Part shown: positions 42,647 to 52,088 of the stretch, piece after piece
How the letters are laid out: each line of letters begins with the position of its first letter
Position numbering within the stretch: the stretch's first letter is position 1
Assembly (NCBI GenBank): GCA_018402565.1
Contig: JAGYIQ010000011.1
Location: 1 to 64,000 of the forward strand
DNA: 64,000 nt
DNA from: Pirellulaceae bacterium
GTDB lineage: Bacteria; Planctomycetota; Planctomycetia; Pirellulales; Pirellulaceae
Reading direction: 5' to 3'
The notes under the pieces: generated by a model
Seen by the model: only the letters and a program-made list of their open reading frames with translations
Database searches by the model: none
Told to the model about the DNA's origin: nothing
Translations under genes and position numbers: made by a program

Positions 42647-43642
42647 TCACTCGGGCAGAATGCTGGTTTTTTCCGCGGTGGGAAAGTTGTCGGGCACCGG
42701 GATGCTAACTTGATCCGAGGCGACCCATTCGGTGGCTCGTTGCAGGAGTGTGCGGAAGCCGACACTGCGGAAAGCTCGCGTATCCGCTTGACCGGGCCAC
42801 AGGTGACCGGGCATGACGGAGATGGCTTTGCCGCGGCCGTAGGGGATACACCACACCATCAGTTCGTGTTGGCCGGTTCCACCGCTTTCGACCGAGCTGA
42901 AAGCGGACGCCAGGATCTCCATGTTCTCTGCGGGTCCGCGTTGGCCATGGTACAGTTCGTCGTGAGCCTGTAGCCATGTGGTCGGCATGTCGCGAAAGAT
43001 CGGATGCTCGGGTTGTCGAGCGGTCACGGGCCAATCGTGCAGGCGGCCGTGCCCCGCCCCCAGGCCCTCGCCGGGCGGTTGCCGCACGATCTCGCCCGCA
43101 TCGTCGATGTACACGCGAGTGCCTTCGTTGGAGCCACGCCACAACAGCCCGGTCATGGCCTCGTATTCGGTCCAGCCGTTGAAGGGATTGTTGGCGGCGT
43201 GTTGGATCAGCAAACGCCCGCCCTGGTCCATATACTTCAGAAATCGCTCGCGGACCGCCTCTGGCCACATCTCGCCGTTGTAATCGCTCAGCAGGCAATC
43301 GTATTGGTCGAAGGCGGGTTGCCAGTTGGCCCAGGCTTCACGGTCGGCACCGGCTGCTGGCGAATAACTGACGGTGACCTCGAAGCGACCCGACTCCAAC
43401 AGGATCTGTTCCATCAGCGGGGTGGTGCGCTGCCAGTCGTGATTGTTCTGACCACTGAGCAGCAGTACCTTGATCTTCTCACGCGTGGGTGCGGTCGAGG
43501 AACGGTACAGGGGCTGCCCGCAGGCCGACGCCCAACCCAACAGCGGGGCACTGGCCGCGGCGATCCCACTCGCGACGACGAACTGTCGGCGGCTGGTGCG
43601 CGCTGCTCCGACCAGGTTGGTATCGGTGTTTTGTTTCGCCAT
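42647..43642 (-). CDS. ThuA-domain protein with Tat signal
   Basis: 331 residues. The N-terminus has a twin-arginine signal (TSRRQFVVASGIAAASAPLLG), so it is exported folded. The rest is a ThuA/trehalose-utilisation domain, a glutamine-amidotransferase-like fold: VLLLSGQNNHDW, FDQYDCLLSDYNGEMW, GGRLLIQHAANNPF, WCIPYGRGKAISVMPGHLW. Family members act in sugar metabolism, and planctomycetes have many. The precise reaction is unknown. A signal of the SRRQF type plus the ACGQ segment could also allow lipidation. Confidence 0.85.
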   Translation of the reverse strand: MAKQNTDTNLVGAARTSRRQFVVASGIAAASAPLLGWASACGQPLYRSSTAPTREKIKVLLLSGQNNHDWQRTTPLMEQILLESGRFEVTVSYSPAAGADREAWANWQPAFDQYDCLLSDYNGEMWPEAVRERFLKYMDQGGRLLIQHAANNPFNGWTEYEAMTGLLWRGSNEGTRVYIDDAGEIVRQPPGEGLGAGHGRLHDWPVTARQPEHPIFRDMPTTWLQAHDELYHGQRGPAENMEILASAFSSVESGGTGQHELMVWCIPYGRGKAISVMPGHLWPGQADTRAFRSVGFRTLLQRATEWVASDQVSIPVPDNFPTAEKTSILPE

Positions 43643-43683
43643 TGTCGTTGTTCCTTCGCGTGGGGTTTTGGGATAACCGCGGC

Positions 43684-43847
43684 GTAACCGGTCACGGTTG
43701 GGAGTTAATTCTAGGGGCGGGTGCGCCAGCTCAAGTCGGAGCCTGTCGGGGGCAAACTCGTGGCAATCACCAGCTGTTTTTTAACGGAGAAAATCAAATG
43801 GTTAGTCCGATTTGCTCCAAGGCACCCTACGGGGCGTGAACGGTTCC
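43684..43847 (+). mobile_element. 163-bp IS66-like MITE, copy d
   Basis: Diverged copy: GTAACCGGTCACG at the left and CGTGAACGGTTCC at the right. Flanks ACCGCGGC and ACCGTGTC match at 6 of 8 positions, a decayed target duplication. Its interior (CTCGTGGCAATCACCAG) matches copy a rather than b, c and e. Confidence 0.75.
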
Positions 43848-43862
43848 ACCGTGTCCAATCGG

Positions 43863-44222
43863 TTAGGTTTTTTCGATCCAGGCCGGCTCGGGTTGAATCT
43901 CTGCGGTGCAGGGTTTCCCTTGATCGGCTCGACCGCTACCCGCCAAGCGGCTGATCACGCGGACCGTCATGTCATGATCGCAGTTGATTTGGCAGCTCAA
44001 ACGCACGCCGGATACCTCGCGAGCGGTCAGGCAATCGTGTTCGGCTTGCGTCATTTGGGAGGGCTCGCCGGCGACAAACTCCACGCGGCAAGTCGTGCAC
44101 TTGGATTGTCCCCCGCAGGCATGCAGTTGATCTTGTCCGGCATCCTCGACCAACGCCAGCACCAATCGCTTGCCAGCGGCGACCTCAAACTGACCTTGCC
44201 CCTCAACTGTTAACGTCGGCAT
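43863..44222 (-). CDS. 2Fe-2S ferredoxin
   Basis: 119 residues. The plant/adrenodoxin-type cluster motif is HACGGQSKCTTCRVEF (C-x5-C-x2-C), and the fourth ligand is in VRLSCQINC. It carries one electron per cluster to an unknown partner. An extended C-terminal tail of ~20 residues (GKPCTAEIQPEPAWIEKT) is beyond the normal fold. Possible electron donor to oxygenases or reductases, but no partner gene is adjacent. Confidence 0.88.
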   Translation of the reverse strand: MPTLTVEGQGQFEVAAGKRLVLALVEDAGQDQLHACGGQSKCTTCRVEFVAGEPSQMTQAEHDCLTAREVSGVRLSCQINCDHDMTVRVISRLAGSGRADQGKPCTAEIQPEPAWIEKT

Positions 44223-44272
44223 TCACACTCTCCCTTAATCCAATGATCGGTAACGGCGATCGACGCTGACGC

Positions 44273-45628
44273 TCAGCGCAGTCGCCACACGTATTCGACA
44301 AATTCGCGGTCGACCTCTGCCAGGGTCTTACCCAGTTTCCCCTCGAGCATTTCGATACGCTCATCGCCGGTCTTCTGCACCAACGCGGGTTGTTGGGACA
44401 ATTCTAATAGATACGCTTGGTATTGTTTAGAGTATCTCTTGAGCAGAAAGTGATTGAACGCCCAGGCCTCGGCGTAGGCATCCAAACTCCGGGTCGGGTC
44501 GCGGAATCGCTCGTCTGTACGAATCAAGGACGCCAGGGAGTCGGCCGGTCGCTGCTGCAGGTAAAGCTTGGCGCGCTGGTAGCGGAGAACGTTGATCTTG
44601 CCGATGCCCTTCCAACCCTGTTTGCTGGTCAGGTCTGGCGCTTCAAAGTACACCGCCAGTCCCTCGGCGACCCAGAGCGGGATGTCCGCCAATCGCTGCT
44701 GCATGCCGTTGTTGTACATCAACTGATGGGTCGCCTCGTGGACGATTGTGGCCACCATCGGCACGGCGTTGGGATGCGAGAGGGCTTGCGACAGGCCGCG
44801 GTCGCGAGTGCCGAATTGGCCGTCGGCAGTCAAGTCGTACATCACCACCCAGTTGTGCAAGATGTGGTAGTAGCCAATGATCCCGGTCGGGTCCGACTTC
44901 ATGTCCGTCCGAGCAAATCGTTCGAATTGGGCGCGGTTGGCAAAGACCAGAACCACGAGCGGCCGATCGGCGTCTTGTGGGTCAAATCCACGTTTTTCCC
45001 AATAATTGTTAAATCCCGTCTTCAGTCGCTCGTACAAGGCCGCGACCCATTGAACATAGTCGCGGTCCGTCCAATAACAAAATGTGTAATGTCGACTTTG
45101 ATGGATGCGAAACCCCTGGGGCAGCTCCGCGGCCAACCGCTCCCGCAGTCGCTCCGCGTCCAATTCGACTGCCTCTTCGTGCTGCTCGCGCGCCAGGATC
45201 TCGTCCTTGCGCAGCAACAGCAAGTGTCCCAGCATGTCCTTGAACAAGAGGCTGCCGTCCAGGGCCTCGATCAGGACGCGGCCGTCCACCGCTCGAGTGG
45301 CCTGGTCGCCTTGCCGAATCGTCAATCGATCCCAGGCGACCACCGACTTAGGCGCGGACTTGGGCACAGAGCCGATTGTCTCATCCGAGTCCTGCGGCCG
45401 GTTAGCCCGAGATTCATCAACCTGAGGTCCGCCAGCCCGAGATTCATCAGCCTGGCTAGTCGGAGGGTTCGCCCCGAGTTCCATGGCACTCGGGAGGCTG
45501 GCTGAAAATCCCAGCCACCAAAACAGTCCCAAGCACAAACCCAGCCCGGGTACTCGCCCGGGTCCCAGTCTGGGTCCCAGCCTGGGTACTCGTGCGGTTG
45601 GGGGTCGTGGCTGCTCGGCTTCCATCAC
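44273..45628 (-). CDS. DUF1570 peptidase-like secreted protein
   Basis: 451 residues. The N-terminus has a Pro/Gly-rich lead and a hydrophobic segment (LGLCLGLFWWLGFSASL) suited to export. The linker (residues 55-90) contains short repeats (DESRAGGPQVDESRANRPQ). DUF1570 has the zinc-peptidase-like motif in ATIVHEATHQLMYN (HEATH), followed by LWVAEGLAVYFEAPD, in which a downstream Glu may be the third ligand. Function unproven; a gluzincin-type peptidase is likely. Confidence 0.8.
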   Translation of the reverse strand: MMEAEQPRPPTARVPRLGPRLGPGRVPGLGLCLGLFWWLGFSASLPSAMELGANPPTSQADESRAGGPQVDESRANRPQDSDETIGSVPKSAPKSVVAWDRLTIRQGDQATRAVDGRVLIEALDGSLLFKDMLGHLLLLRKDEILAREQHEEAVELDAERLRERLAAELPQGFRIHQSRHYTFCYWTDRDYVQWVAALYERLKTGFNNYWEKRGFDPQDADRPLVVLVFANRAQFERFARTDMKSDPTGIIGYYHILHNWVVMYDLTADGQFGTRDRGLSQALSHPNAVPMVATIVHEATHQLMYNNGMQQRLADIPLWVAEGLAVYFEAPDLTSKQGWKGIGKINVLRYQRAKLYLQQRPADSLASLIRTDERFRDPTRSLDAYAEAWAFNHFLLKRYSKQYQAYLLELSQQPALVQKTGDERIEMLEGKLGKTLAEVDREFVEYVWRLR

Positions 45629-45885
45629 TCCGTACCACCTTGTTGGGCTTTCTCGGGCGTCTCGTATCCGTCCTTAGTCTACCACAAACTTTGCGTGGAA
45701 GCGTCAAGCTTGGCCCGGAACTGGCCAGGCCTGCTCCGCTGTGGACGGGCTACCGGGACAATTCTGACTAATCCCACTTTACGTGTTAGGCCGGATAGGC
45801 GGCCGATCAACGGGTTGGCGGCCTCGCTTCAGCGACAGACGAAATGGTCGTAGTCGAACGCCCACTGCCCACTCACCACTCACCA

Positions 45886-47508
45886 CTAGATCTTTGGGCC
45901 GGCTCCGCGGATTTCGACGCTGGCTTGATCGTAGTACTGCTTGAAGTTCTCTTGGAACAGTCCTGCCAAGCGTTTGGCGGCTTCGTCGTATTGGTTGGGG
46001 TCGGGCCAAGTCAAACGGGGTTGCAGGGTAGCGTCGGGGACATGGGGGCAGGTCGTCGGAATCGAGAACCCGAAGACCGGATCCGTGATACTGGGGGCAT
46101 TCTCCAGCGAACCGTCGTGGATCGCATCGATGATGGCTCGGGTGTGCAGCAGGTTCATCCGCGAGCCGGTTTGCAGGCCGCCGCCGGTCCAGCCGGTGTT
46201 GACCAACCAGACGCTGGCGCCGTAGGTGCGAATTTTCTCGGCCAACAATTCCGCGTAGACGGTCGGATGCCAGACCAAAAACGCGGCGCCAAAGCAGGCC
46301 GAAAACGTGGCTTTGGGCTCGGTTACGCCGATCTCCGTGCCAGCGATTTTGGCGGTGTAGCCGGAGATGAAGTGGTACATTGCCTGCGCGGGCGTCAATT
46401 TGGCCACGGGTGGCAGGATGCCGAAGGCGTCGCAGGTCAGCAGGACGATGTTGGTCGGGTGCCGGCCCACGCAAGGAATCGTGGCGTTGTCGATAAAGTG
46501 AATGGGGTAGGAGGCGCGGGTGTTCTGGGTCAGAGTGGCGTCGTTGAAGTCGACGGTGTGGGTGACGGCGTCTTGGACGGTATTCTCCAGCACACTGCCG
46601 AAGCGGATGGCGTTGAAGATTTCCGGTTCGCTGCGGCGGGATAGCCCCAAGCACTTGGCGTAGCAGCCGCCTTCGATGTTGAAGACGCCGGTATCGCTCC
46701 AGCAGTGCTCGTCGTCGCCGATCAAGCCACGCTGGGCATCGGCACTCAGGGTGGTCTTGCCGGTACCGGAGAGACCGAAGAACAGGGTGACATCGCCTGA
46801 GGGGCCTTGGTTGGCCGAGCAATGCATGGAGAGGACGCCCTGCTTGGGCATCAAGTAGTTCATCACCGTGAAGACGCCCTTCTTCATTTCACCGGCGTAT
46901 TGGGTGCCCATGATCACCATTTCGCGGCTGGCGAAGTTGATCGACACGCTGGTCGTGCTGCTCAAGCCGGGGATCTCGGGGTTGGCATACCCTGTGCCGG
47001 CGTTGTAGATCACAAAGTCCGGCTCGCCGAATGTAGTCAGTTCCTCGGATTTGGGTCGGATCAGCATGTTGTGCATGAAGAGGGCGTGGTAGGGCCGCGA
47101 GCAGATGATGCGGACTTTGATCTGGTAGGCTGGATCCCAGCCGGCGTAGCCATCGAACACGTACAACTGGGGGCAGCGATCGAGATGATCGAGGGCATCT
47201 TGGCGTAGCAAAGCGAAGGATTCGGGGCTCAGCGGTTTGTTGACGGGCCCCCACCAGATGTCCGCTTCGCTGCCGCCTTCCTGCACGACGCGTTTGTCCT
47301 CGGGCACCCGGCCGGTCTTGGCACCCGAGGAGGTTGCGATGGCCCCCGAGGTGCAGATAATCCCATCCTCGGTCTTGATGGCATCGTTATACAGTCGGCC
47401 GACCGTGGCGTTCCGCAGGACGGTCGCCGGGAATTGGCCCTGTAGAATCTTGGCGACGTGATCGAAAGAGGGAGCGTTGGCTCGAGCGGCCATGGTCTTG
47501 TAGGACAT
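45886..47508 (-). CDS. pckA: Phosphoenolpyruvate carboxykinase (ATP)
   Basis: 540 residues, the usual length. It converts oxaloacetate and ATP to phosphoenolpyruvate, the first committed step of gluconeogenesis. The nucleotide loop is FFGLSGTGKTTLSADAQR; the substrate and metal region shows MGTQYAGEMKKGVFTVMNY and SMHCSANQG. ATG 47508 is used. Just after the stop, 45860-45885 (CACTCACCACTCACCACTAG) is a short version of the heptamer found at 54718-54841. Confidence 0.95.
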   Translation of the reverse strand: MSYKTMAARANAPSFDHVAKILQGQFPATVLRNATVGRLYNDAIKTEDGIICTSGAIATSSGAKTGRVPEDKRVVQEGGSEADIWWGPVNKPLSPESFALLRQDALDHLDRCPQLYVFDGYAGWDPAYQIKVRIICSRPYHALFMHNMLIRPKSEELTTFGEPDFVIYNAGTGYANPEIPGLSSTTSVSINFASREMVIMGTQYAGEMKKGVFTVMNYLMPKQGVLSMHCSANQGPSGDVTLFFGLSGTGKTTLSADAQRGLIGDDEHCWSDTGVFNIEGGCYAKCLGLSRRSEPEIFNAIRFGSVLENTVQDAVTHTVDFNDATLTQNTRASYPIHFIDNATIPCVGRHPTNIVLLTCDAFGILPPVAKLTPAQAMYHFISGYTAKIAGTEIGVTEPKATFSACFGAAFLVWHPTVYAELLAEKIRTYGASVWLVNTGWTGGGLQTGSRMNLLHTRAIIDAIHDGSLENAPSITDPVFGFSIPTTCPHVPDATLQPRLTWPDPNQYDEAAKRLAGLFQENFKQYYDQASVEIRGAGPKI

Positions 47509-47630
47509 GTGTAGGTTTGCAACGAATAAGGAAGAGGAGCGGCGACCAGCACCTGACTGGTCACACCTGCGCCCCCATGATACCGCAATAGGACTCGAGT
47601 GATCAACGCACCCACCGACGATGAAAACCG

Positions 47631-47672
47631 CTGAGTGCGATCAGCTGAGTGCGATCAGCTGAGTGCGATCAA
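47631..47672. repeat. 14-bp tandem repeat at the ispD 3' end
   Basis: CTGAGTGCGATCAG three times, the last with one change. The third unit contains the ispD stop codon. Like the E2 duplication, it looks like slippage at the end of a gene. Confidence 0.85.
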
Positions 47673-48424
47673 TCGGCGAAGGGGTGGAACAGGTTCGGGC
47701 CGGAGGGACGTGACTTGAGGATGGCTTCGGCCAATTTCAAGTCCTCCGCCGTGGTGATCTTGATGTTTTGGCCGCTGCCGTTGACCACCGTCACGGGGTG
47801 TCCGGCCGCCTCGACGACCTGCGAGTCATCGGTGACCGGCATACCGCCCAGTCGCCCGTCGCTGGAGGTGGCCCAGCGTTCGTAGGCTGCCACCAGCAGT
47901 TGTTTTTCAAAGGCCTGCGGGGTCTGGGCCAGCCACAAGTGGCGCCGATCCACCGTCCGCTCGACCAGGTGATCCGACGAAACGGCCTTGAGTGTCGAGT
48001 GGACCCGTTCGGCCAGGATCGCTGCGCCGGTGCTTCGAGCCGCCGCAAAAACTTGGTCGACGTCCTTGCGAGTGGCGCAGGGCCGAGCGGCATCGTGGAT
48101 GGCCACCCAGCGGCTGCGGGCGTCCACCCGAGCCAACGCCTGCTGGATCGAGTCGTGGCGTTCGCTGCCGCCGACAACCCAGTCGATCCCCAGCACGGCG
48201 AGGTCGGAACCGAAGCGGTCCACGAAGTACTCCTGGTCGTCCGCCGCAATGGCCACAATCACTTGGCGAACATCGGATCGGTCCCGAAACAGGTCGGCGG
48301 TCCGCAGCCAAACCGGGCGGCCGTTCAAGGACACAAACACCTTCTTCTGGCCGGCCGAGCCACTCGTCTGGAACCGACGACTCTGTCCCGCCGCCGGTAG
48401 AATCACAGTGAAGTCCGCCATCAT
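47669..48424 (-). CDS. ispD: 2-C-methyl-D-erythritol 4-phosphate cytidylyltransferase
   Basis: About 251 residues. The nucleotide-binding N-terminus is VILPAAGQSRRF, then the lysine of QKKVFVSLNGRP; VAIHDAARPCAT is the IspD family motif, and DDSQVVEAAGHPV is the conserved late motif. It makes CDP-methylerythritol in the MEP isoprenoid pathway. There are two adjacent Mets; ATG 48424 lies 2 bp after the stop of the upstream gene and ATG 48421 is the alternative. Probably translated together with the upstream unknown gene. Confidence 0.9.
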   Translation of the reverse strand: MMADFTVILPAAGQSRRFQTSGSAGQKKVFVSLNGRPVWLRTADLFRDRSDVRQVIVAIAADDQEYFVDRFGSDLAVLGIDWVVGGSERHDSIQQALARVDARSRWVAIHDAARPCATRKDVDQVFAAARSTGAAILAERVHSTLKAVSSDHLVERTVDRRHLWLAQTPQAFEKQLLVAAYERWATSSDGRLGGMPVTDDSQVVEAAGHPVTVVNGSGQNIKITTAEDLKLAEAILKSRPSGPNLFHPFAD

Positions 48425-48426
48425 GC

Positions 48427-49482
48427 TTACCGAGTCGGGTACAGGGTGATGATCAGTTGGTGCAGTTGACGAACGGTCTTCTCCATCCCCTCGCGGTTGG
48501 TCAGGAAGATCATCAACTGATTCAGCACCACTCGGCCCTGCGGCCAGCGCACATGGGCGGCCAGGGCACACTCCTCCAAAACTTGGTACAGGCGGGCTCG
48601 GGTCAGCCCCAATTCCTCGCTCTGTTCGCGAATGGCCTTGGGCCGAGCGCCCGCGCCGACACGATCACGGACCAAGTCGTAGGCGAAATCGCCCATGTCC
48701 AATTTCAGTTGGTTCAGAACCGGCGTGATCACGCTGTGCTGCACCAGCTTGGGTTGGGGCGGAGCCACGTGCAGCATCATGTCAAAAATCGCCGTTTCCA
48801 CCTCGTAGACGTAGCGCGGTTCCAAACGCAACATCAGGTGCCCGCCTTCCGGCATGGCCGACATGGCCAAGTCAATGGTGTAGAACACCTCCAAGATCGA
48901 ACTCACGCGTTTCTCGCCGTAAGTTCGCAGCTGACGCAACTCTTCCAACGAGTACGGCAGGTAGTTGCCCAAGGGATTGTTCCAGATCACCGAGGTGATC
49001 TCCATCAGATTCCGAGCCAATCGTCCCAGCGGCAGCGAATTGAGCCGATGTTTGGCCACCGAGGTCTTCCACTTGGCCCATTGGCCCTCGGTGACTGCCC
49101 GCGAGTTGAAACTGTCCAACGCCTCGGCCAATTTCTCTGCCTGGTTCGGCACCATCGACTGACTGCTGCCCGATTCCGGCTCCGGCAATTGCGGGTCGTT
49201 GGCGATCGCTCGCTCCAACAACTCCAACAGCATCCGCAGTTTCTTGACACCGATCCCGCGAGTCAAGCAAAGATCGTCAAACGGCTTGCTGAGCAATTGA
49301 TCCACCGTCAGATCGATCAACGCCATGGGCAACCGCCGGTCATCCGGTTTGGACCAGTACAAGATCGGTCGCTTGCGACGATCGTCGTACTGTGGCTGCA
49401 ATAACGTGTCCCGCAACTTCTGGAACTCCGTCTGCATCATCAGGACTTCCGTGTTGACCAGCGTGGGATATTTCGGATTCAC
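48427..49482 (-). CDS. Conserved protein with helix-hairpin-helix-like segments
   Basis: 351 residues, soluble. GTG 49482 is chosen for the GAGG 9 bases upstream. Two segments look like helix-hairpin-helix or RNA-polymerase alpha-CTD motifs: LCLTRGIGVKKLRMLLELLERA and YSLEELRQLRTYGEKRVSSIL. A third (ARPKAIREQSEELGLTRARLYQVLEE) resembles a winged-helix or sigma-like DNA-binding unit. I do not recognise the family. It could be a nucleic-acid-binding regulator. It lies 2 bp upstream of ispD, an unusual partnership. Confidence 0.6.
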   Translation of the reverse strand: MNPKYPTLVNTEVLMMQTEFQKLRDTLLQPQYDDRRKRPILYWSKPDDRRLPMALIDLTVDQLLSKPFDDLCLTRGIGVKKLRMLLELLERAIANDPQLPEPESGSSQSMVPNQAEKLAEALDSFNSRAVTEGQWAKWKTSVAKHRLNSLPLGRLARNLMEITSVIWNNPLGNYLPYSLEELRQLRTYGEKRVSSILEVFYTIDLAMSAMPEGGHLMLRLEPRYVYEVETAIFDMMLHVAPPQPKLVQHSVITPVLNQLKLDMGDFAYDLVRDRVGAGARPKAIREQSEELGLTRARLYQVLEECALAAHVRWPQGRVVLNQLMIFLTNREGMEKTVRQLHQLIITLYPTR

Positions 49483-50177
49483 GATCGACCTCGAACTTTG
49501 AATAAAACTAGTATTTCCATAAACGGTCGCGCCCTGCTTCAAGCCCGCTGAGGCCACTCACCGTCCGTTTAGAACGAGCGTTTGGCCAGCCCCTCGACTG
49601 CTTAAAACCTGCGGTCACGACCACCCCATCCTTCGCCCAGCCCCACGTATTTACCCCAAGTATCTGCCCCAGCGAGCATCGCGGTCGCCGATCGCCACCG
49701 CAGTCGCTCGTTGCAAATTGTAGCGGCACGAAAAAAAATGCCTACTACCTCTTGTCAAGAAAAAAATTAGGTCATTATCTGCGCTCGGTCGACCGTTTTT
49801 CTCGGTAGATACCCCGATTTCCACCGATTCGTGGCCGAAACTGCTTGGTTGATGTTACAAATCTGCTGGTTAGAGTAGCCCTAGGATAGAATTTTAGTTT
49901 TTGGCATGATATTTGCTCTTGGTTGCCTCGACTTACAGTGGCCGTGGCTGGCTGGGACATTGGCTGCTGGGGACGTTGGCTGTTGTGGACATTGGCTGGC
50001 TGGGGACGTTGGCTGGCTGGCTGGCTCAAGGCAATCGGGTGGCTCGAGGCAATCGGGCAGCCCGAGGTGATCGGGTGGCGGGGTGCTGAGAGCGGCAGTT
50101 GCTCGACAAGGCTGAGGGGCTGGTGCTTTGTGGGCTGTTAGAGGGGACCGAGATTCTTTTGTTTGGGAGGACTGGCC
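49483..50177. other. Intergenic region with GGCTGGCTGG low-complexity tract
   Basis: No gene is seen. The left part (49490-49870) is AT-rich leader for the ispD unit. From 49945 to 50080 there are imperfect repeats of GACRTTGGCTGSTGG and GGCAATCGGGTGGCTCGA. Short frames across them encode Trp/Gly or Gln/Pro repeats and lack coding character. Confidence 0.6.
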
Positions 50178-52088
50178 ATGGGCTCGAACAGCGACGCGGG
50201 CGACGGACGCAGCAGCGCAGGAGCGGTGGGAGCGGGCGACCGACTGTGGCTGGCCACCAGCCTCGCGATGCTGGCCGCGACTTTGGTCTGGTTCTTCGGC
50301 TACGCCGACCCAGGGGCATCGACCCGTCAGGCGGGGGCGGAACCTGGCCACCTGAGGGGGCTCGATCCGAATGCTGGTTTCTCGGCCACGGACTTGGGCT
50401 CGGGATCAGCCGCGGCCCGCGAACTGGCGACGGGCGTGGGTGGGCAATCGCCGGCGGAGGGGGACGCGAGCGTGGCCGAATCCGCTGTGGCGCCGCATTT
50501 TATGGTTGGGGAGCGGTGCGGCCTGTGTCATGCCGAGTCGACGCGTGCTCAGGCGATGCGGGACGCGGGTGGCGAGTCGGTTGCGCCGTTCGATTTGTGG
50601 TCGACGTCGATGATGGCCCAATCCGCGCGGGATCCGTATTGGCGAGCGGTCTTATCGGCCGAGGTGGCGCTGCATCCTGGGCAGAAGGCGCATTTGGAAG
50701 AGGTCTGCACGCGTTGTCATGCGCCGATGGCAGGCGAGGTGGAAACGAGTCCTGCGGGGCAGGTATTGGCGTTTCTCCAGCCGACGTCGCCCCACGCGGA
50801 CCTGGCGTTGGACGGGGTCTCGTGCGTGGTCTGCCACCAGATGACGGACGCGAATTTTGGCACGGCGGCTTCGTTCACGGGCGGTTTTGAGCTCAACCGC
50901 GACGCGGTGCTCTACGGCCCGCACGCCGATCCGGTCACGATGCCGATGCAGCGTCACGTGGGGTACACGCCGGCTTTCGGTCCCCACGTCAATCAGTCGG
51001 CGATGTGTGCGACTTGTCACACGGTCATCACGACGGCGGTCACGCCCGACGGGACCATGACCGATCAACCGTTTCACGAGCAGGCTCCGTATCTCGAGTG
51101 GCGGAACTCGGTGTTCAACAATGAAGTCCCGACCCCCGCGGCGGAGGCTCGGAGTTGCCAAGGTTGCCACATGCCGACGACCGACGAGCAAGGCCAGCCG
51201 ATCGCCACGGCTTTGGCGCACAACCCAGGTGGTCGGGACTTTCCGTTTCTGGAGCCTCGTCAGCCCTACGGTCGTCATACTTTGGTGGGTGGCAATGCCT
51301 TTATGACGCGGTTGTTGCGGGACAACGCCGAGGAGTTGGGGATCGCTGCGCCGCAGGCTGCCTTCGACGCGTCACTGACGGCGATCCAGCGAATGCTGCA
51401 GCGGGAGACGGCGCGCGTCAGTATCGGTGCGGCGGTGCGTGAGTCGGATCAGTGGCAGATACCGGTCACCGTTAGCAACCTGTGCGGGCACAAGTTCCCC
51501 ACGGCCTACCCCAGTCGACGAGCCTGGTTGCAGGTGGAAGTCTGGGCCGCCGATGGGACCCTGCTGTTGGCCTCGGGGCGAGTCAACGATCAAGGGCAGT
51601 TGTTGGGCGCGGGCGGGCAGGTCTTGCCGAGCGAGTTTTCTGGTGGCCAGGTTTTGCCGCATTTCGATCGTATTTTTGAATCCCAACAGGTTCAAGTTTA
51701 CGAGACAGTGATGGGCGACACCGACGGTCAGCCGACGTTTTCTTTGTTGGAGGGCGCGGCGTTTCTCAAGGACAATCGCTTGTTGCCCCTTGGATGGCGA
51801 GCGGAGCATGCGGACGGTCCAGCCACCCAGCCGGCGGGTGTCGTGGCGGACGACAACTTTACGGCGGGCCAGGACCGCGTGCTGTACCAGGTTCCGGCCG
51901 CGGGTCCACCGCCGCACCGCATCGAGGTCTCGCTGTACTTCCAATCGATATCGCCGCGTCATGCCGCGGAATTGTTCGTGCATGACACGCCCGAGGTCGC
52001 CGCCTTTCAGCGGATGTACTCGCGGGCCGACCACCAGCCCGAGCGGATCGATCACCAGGTCAAGACTCTAGTAGGAAGATCGCCATAG
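50178..52088 (+). CDS. Five-heme cytochrome c family protein
   Basis: 636 residues. ATG 50178 is chosen for GGGAGG 7 bases upstream. A membrane anchor (LWLATSLAMLAATLVWFFGYA) places it in the periplasm. CxxCH heme sites are at residues ~114 (CGLCH), 177 (CTRCH), 216 (CVVCH), 277 (CATCH) and 327 (CQGCH). The C-terminal ~250 residues are beta-rich and heme-free (VTVSNLCGHKFPTAYPSR). The layout resembles planctomycete multiheme cytochromes of unknown electron path. Its 3' end overlaps the convergent membrane-protein gene by 29 bp. Confidence 0.85.
   Translation: MGSNSDAGDGRSSAGAVGAGDRLWLATSLAMLAATLVWFFGYADPGASTRQAGAEPGHLRGLDPNAGFSATDLGSGSAAARELATGVGGQSPAEGDASVAESAVAPHFMVGERCGLCHAESTRAQAMRDAGGESVAPFDLWSTSMMAQSARDPYWRAVLSAEVALHPGQKAHLEEVCTRCHAPMAGEVETSPAGQVLAFLQPTSPHADLALDGVSCVVCHQMTDANFGTAASFTGGFELNRDAVLYGPHADPVTMPMQRHVGYTPAFGPHVNQSAMCATCHTVITTAVTPDGTMTDQPFHEQAPYLEWRNSVFNNEVPTPAAEARSCQGCHMPTTDEQGQPIATALAHNPGGRDFPFLEPRQPYGRHTLVGGNAFMTRLLRDNAEELGIAAPQAAFDASLTAIQRMLQRETARVSIGAAVRESDQWQIPVTVSNLCGHKFPTAYPSRRAWLQVEVWAADGTLLLASGRVNDQGQLLGAGGQVLPSEFSGGQVLPHFDRIFESQQVQVYETVMGDTDGQPTFSLLEGAAFLKDNRLLPLGWRAEHADGPATQPAGVVADDNFTAGQDRVLYQVPAAGPPPHRIEVSLYFQSISPRHAAELFVHDTPEVAAFQRMYSRADHQPERIDHQVKTLVGRSP

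Noticed and set aside
49775..50351. Gln/Pro-rich small proteins on the minus strand and Trp/Gly-rich ones on the plus strand
   Set aside because: They follow the GGCTGGCTGG low-complexity DNA in every frame and have no ribosome-binding site.
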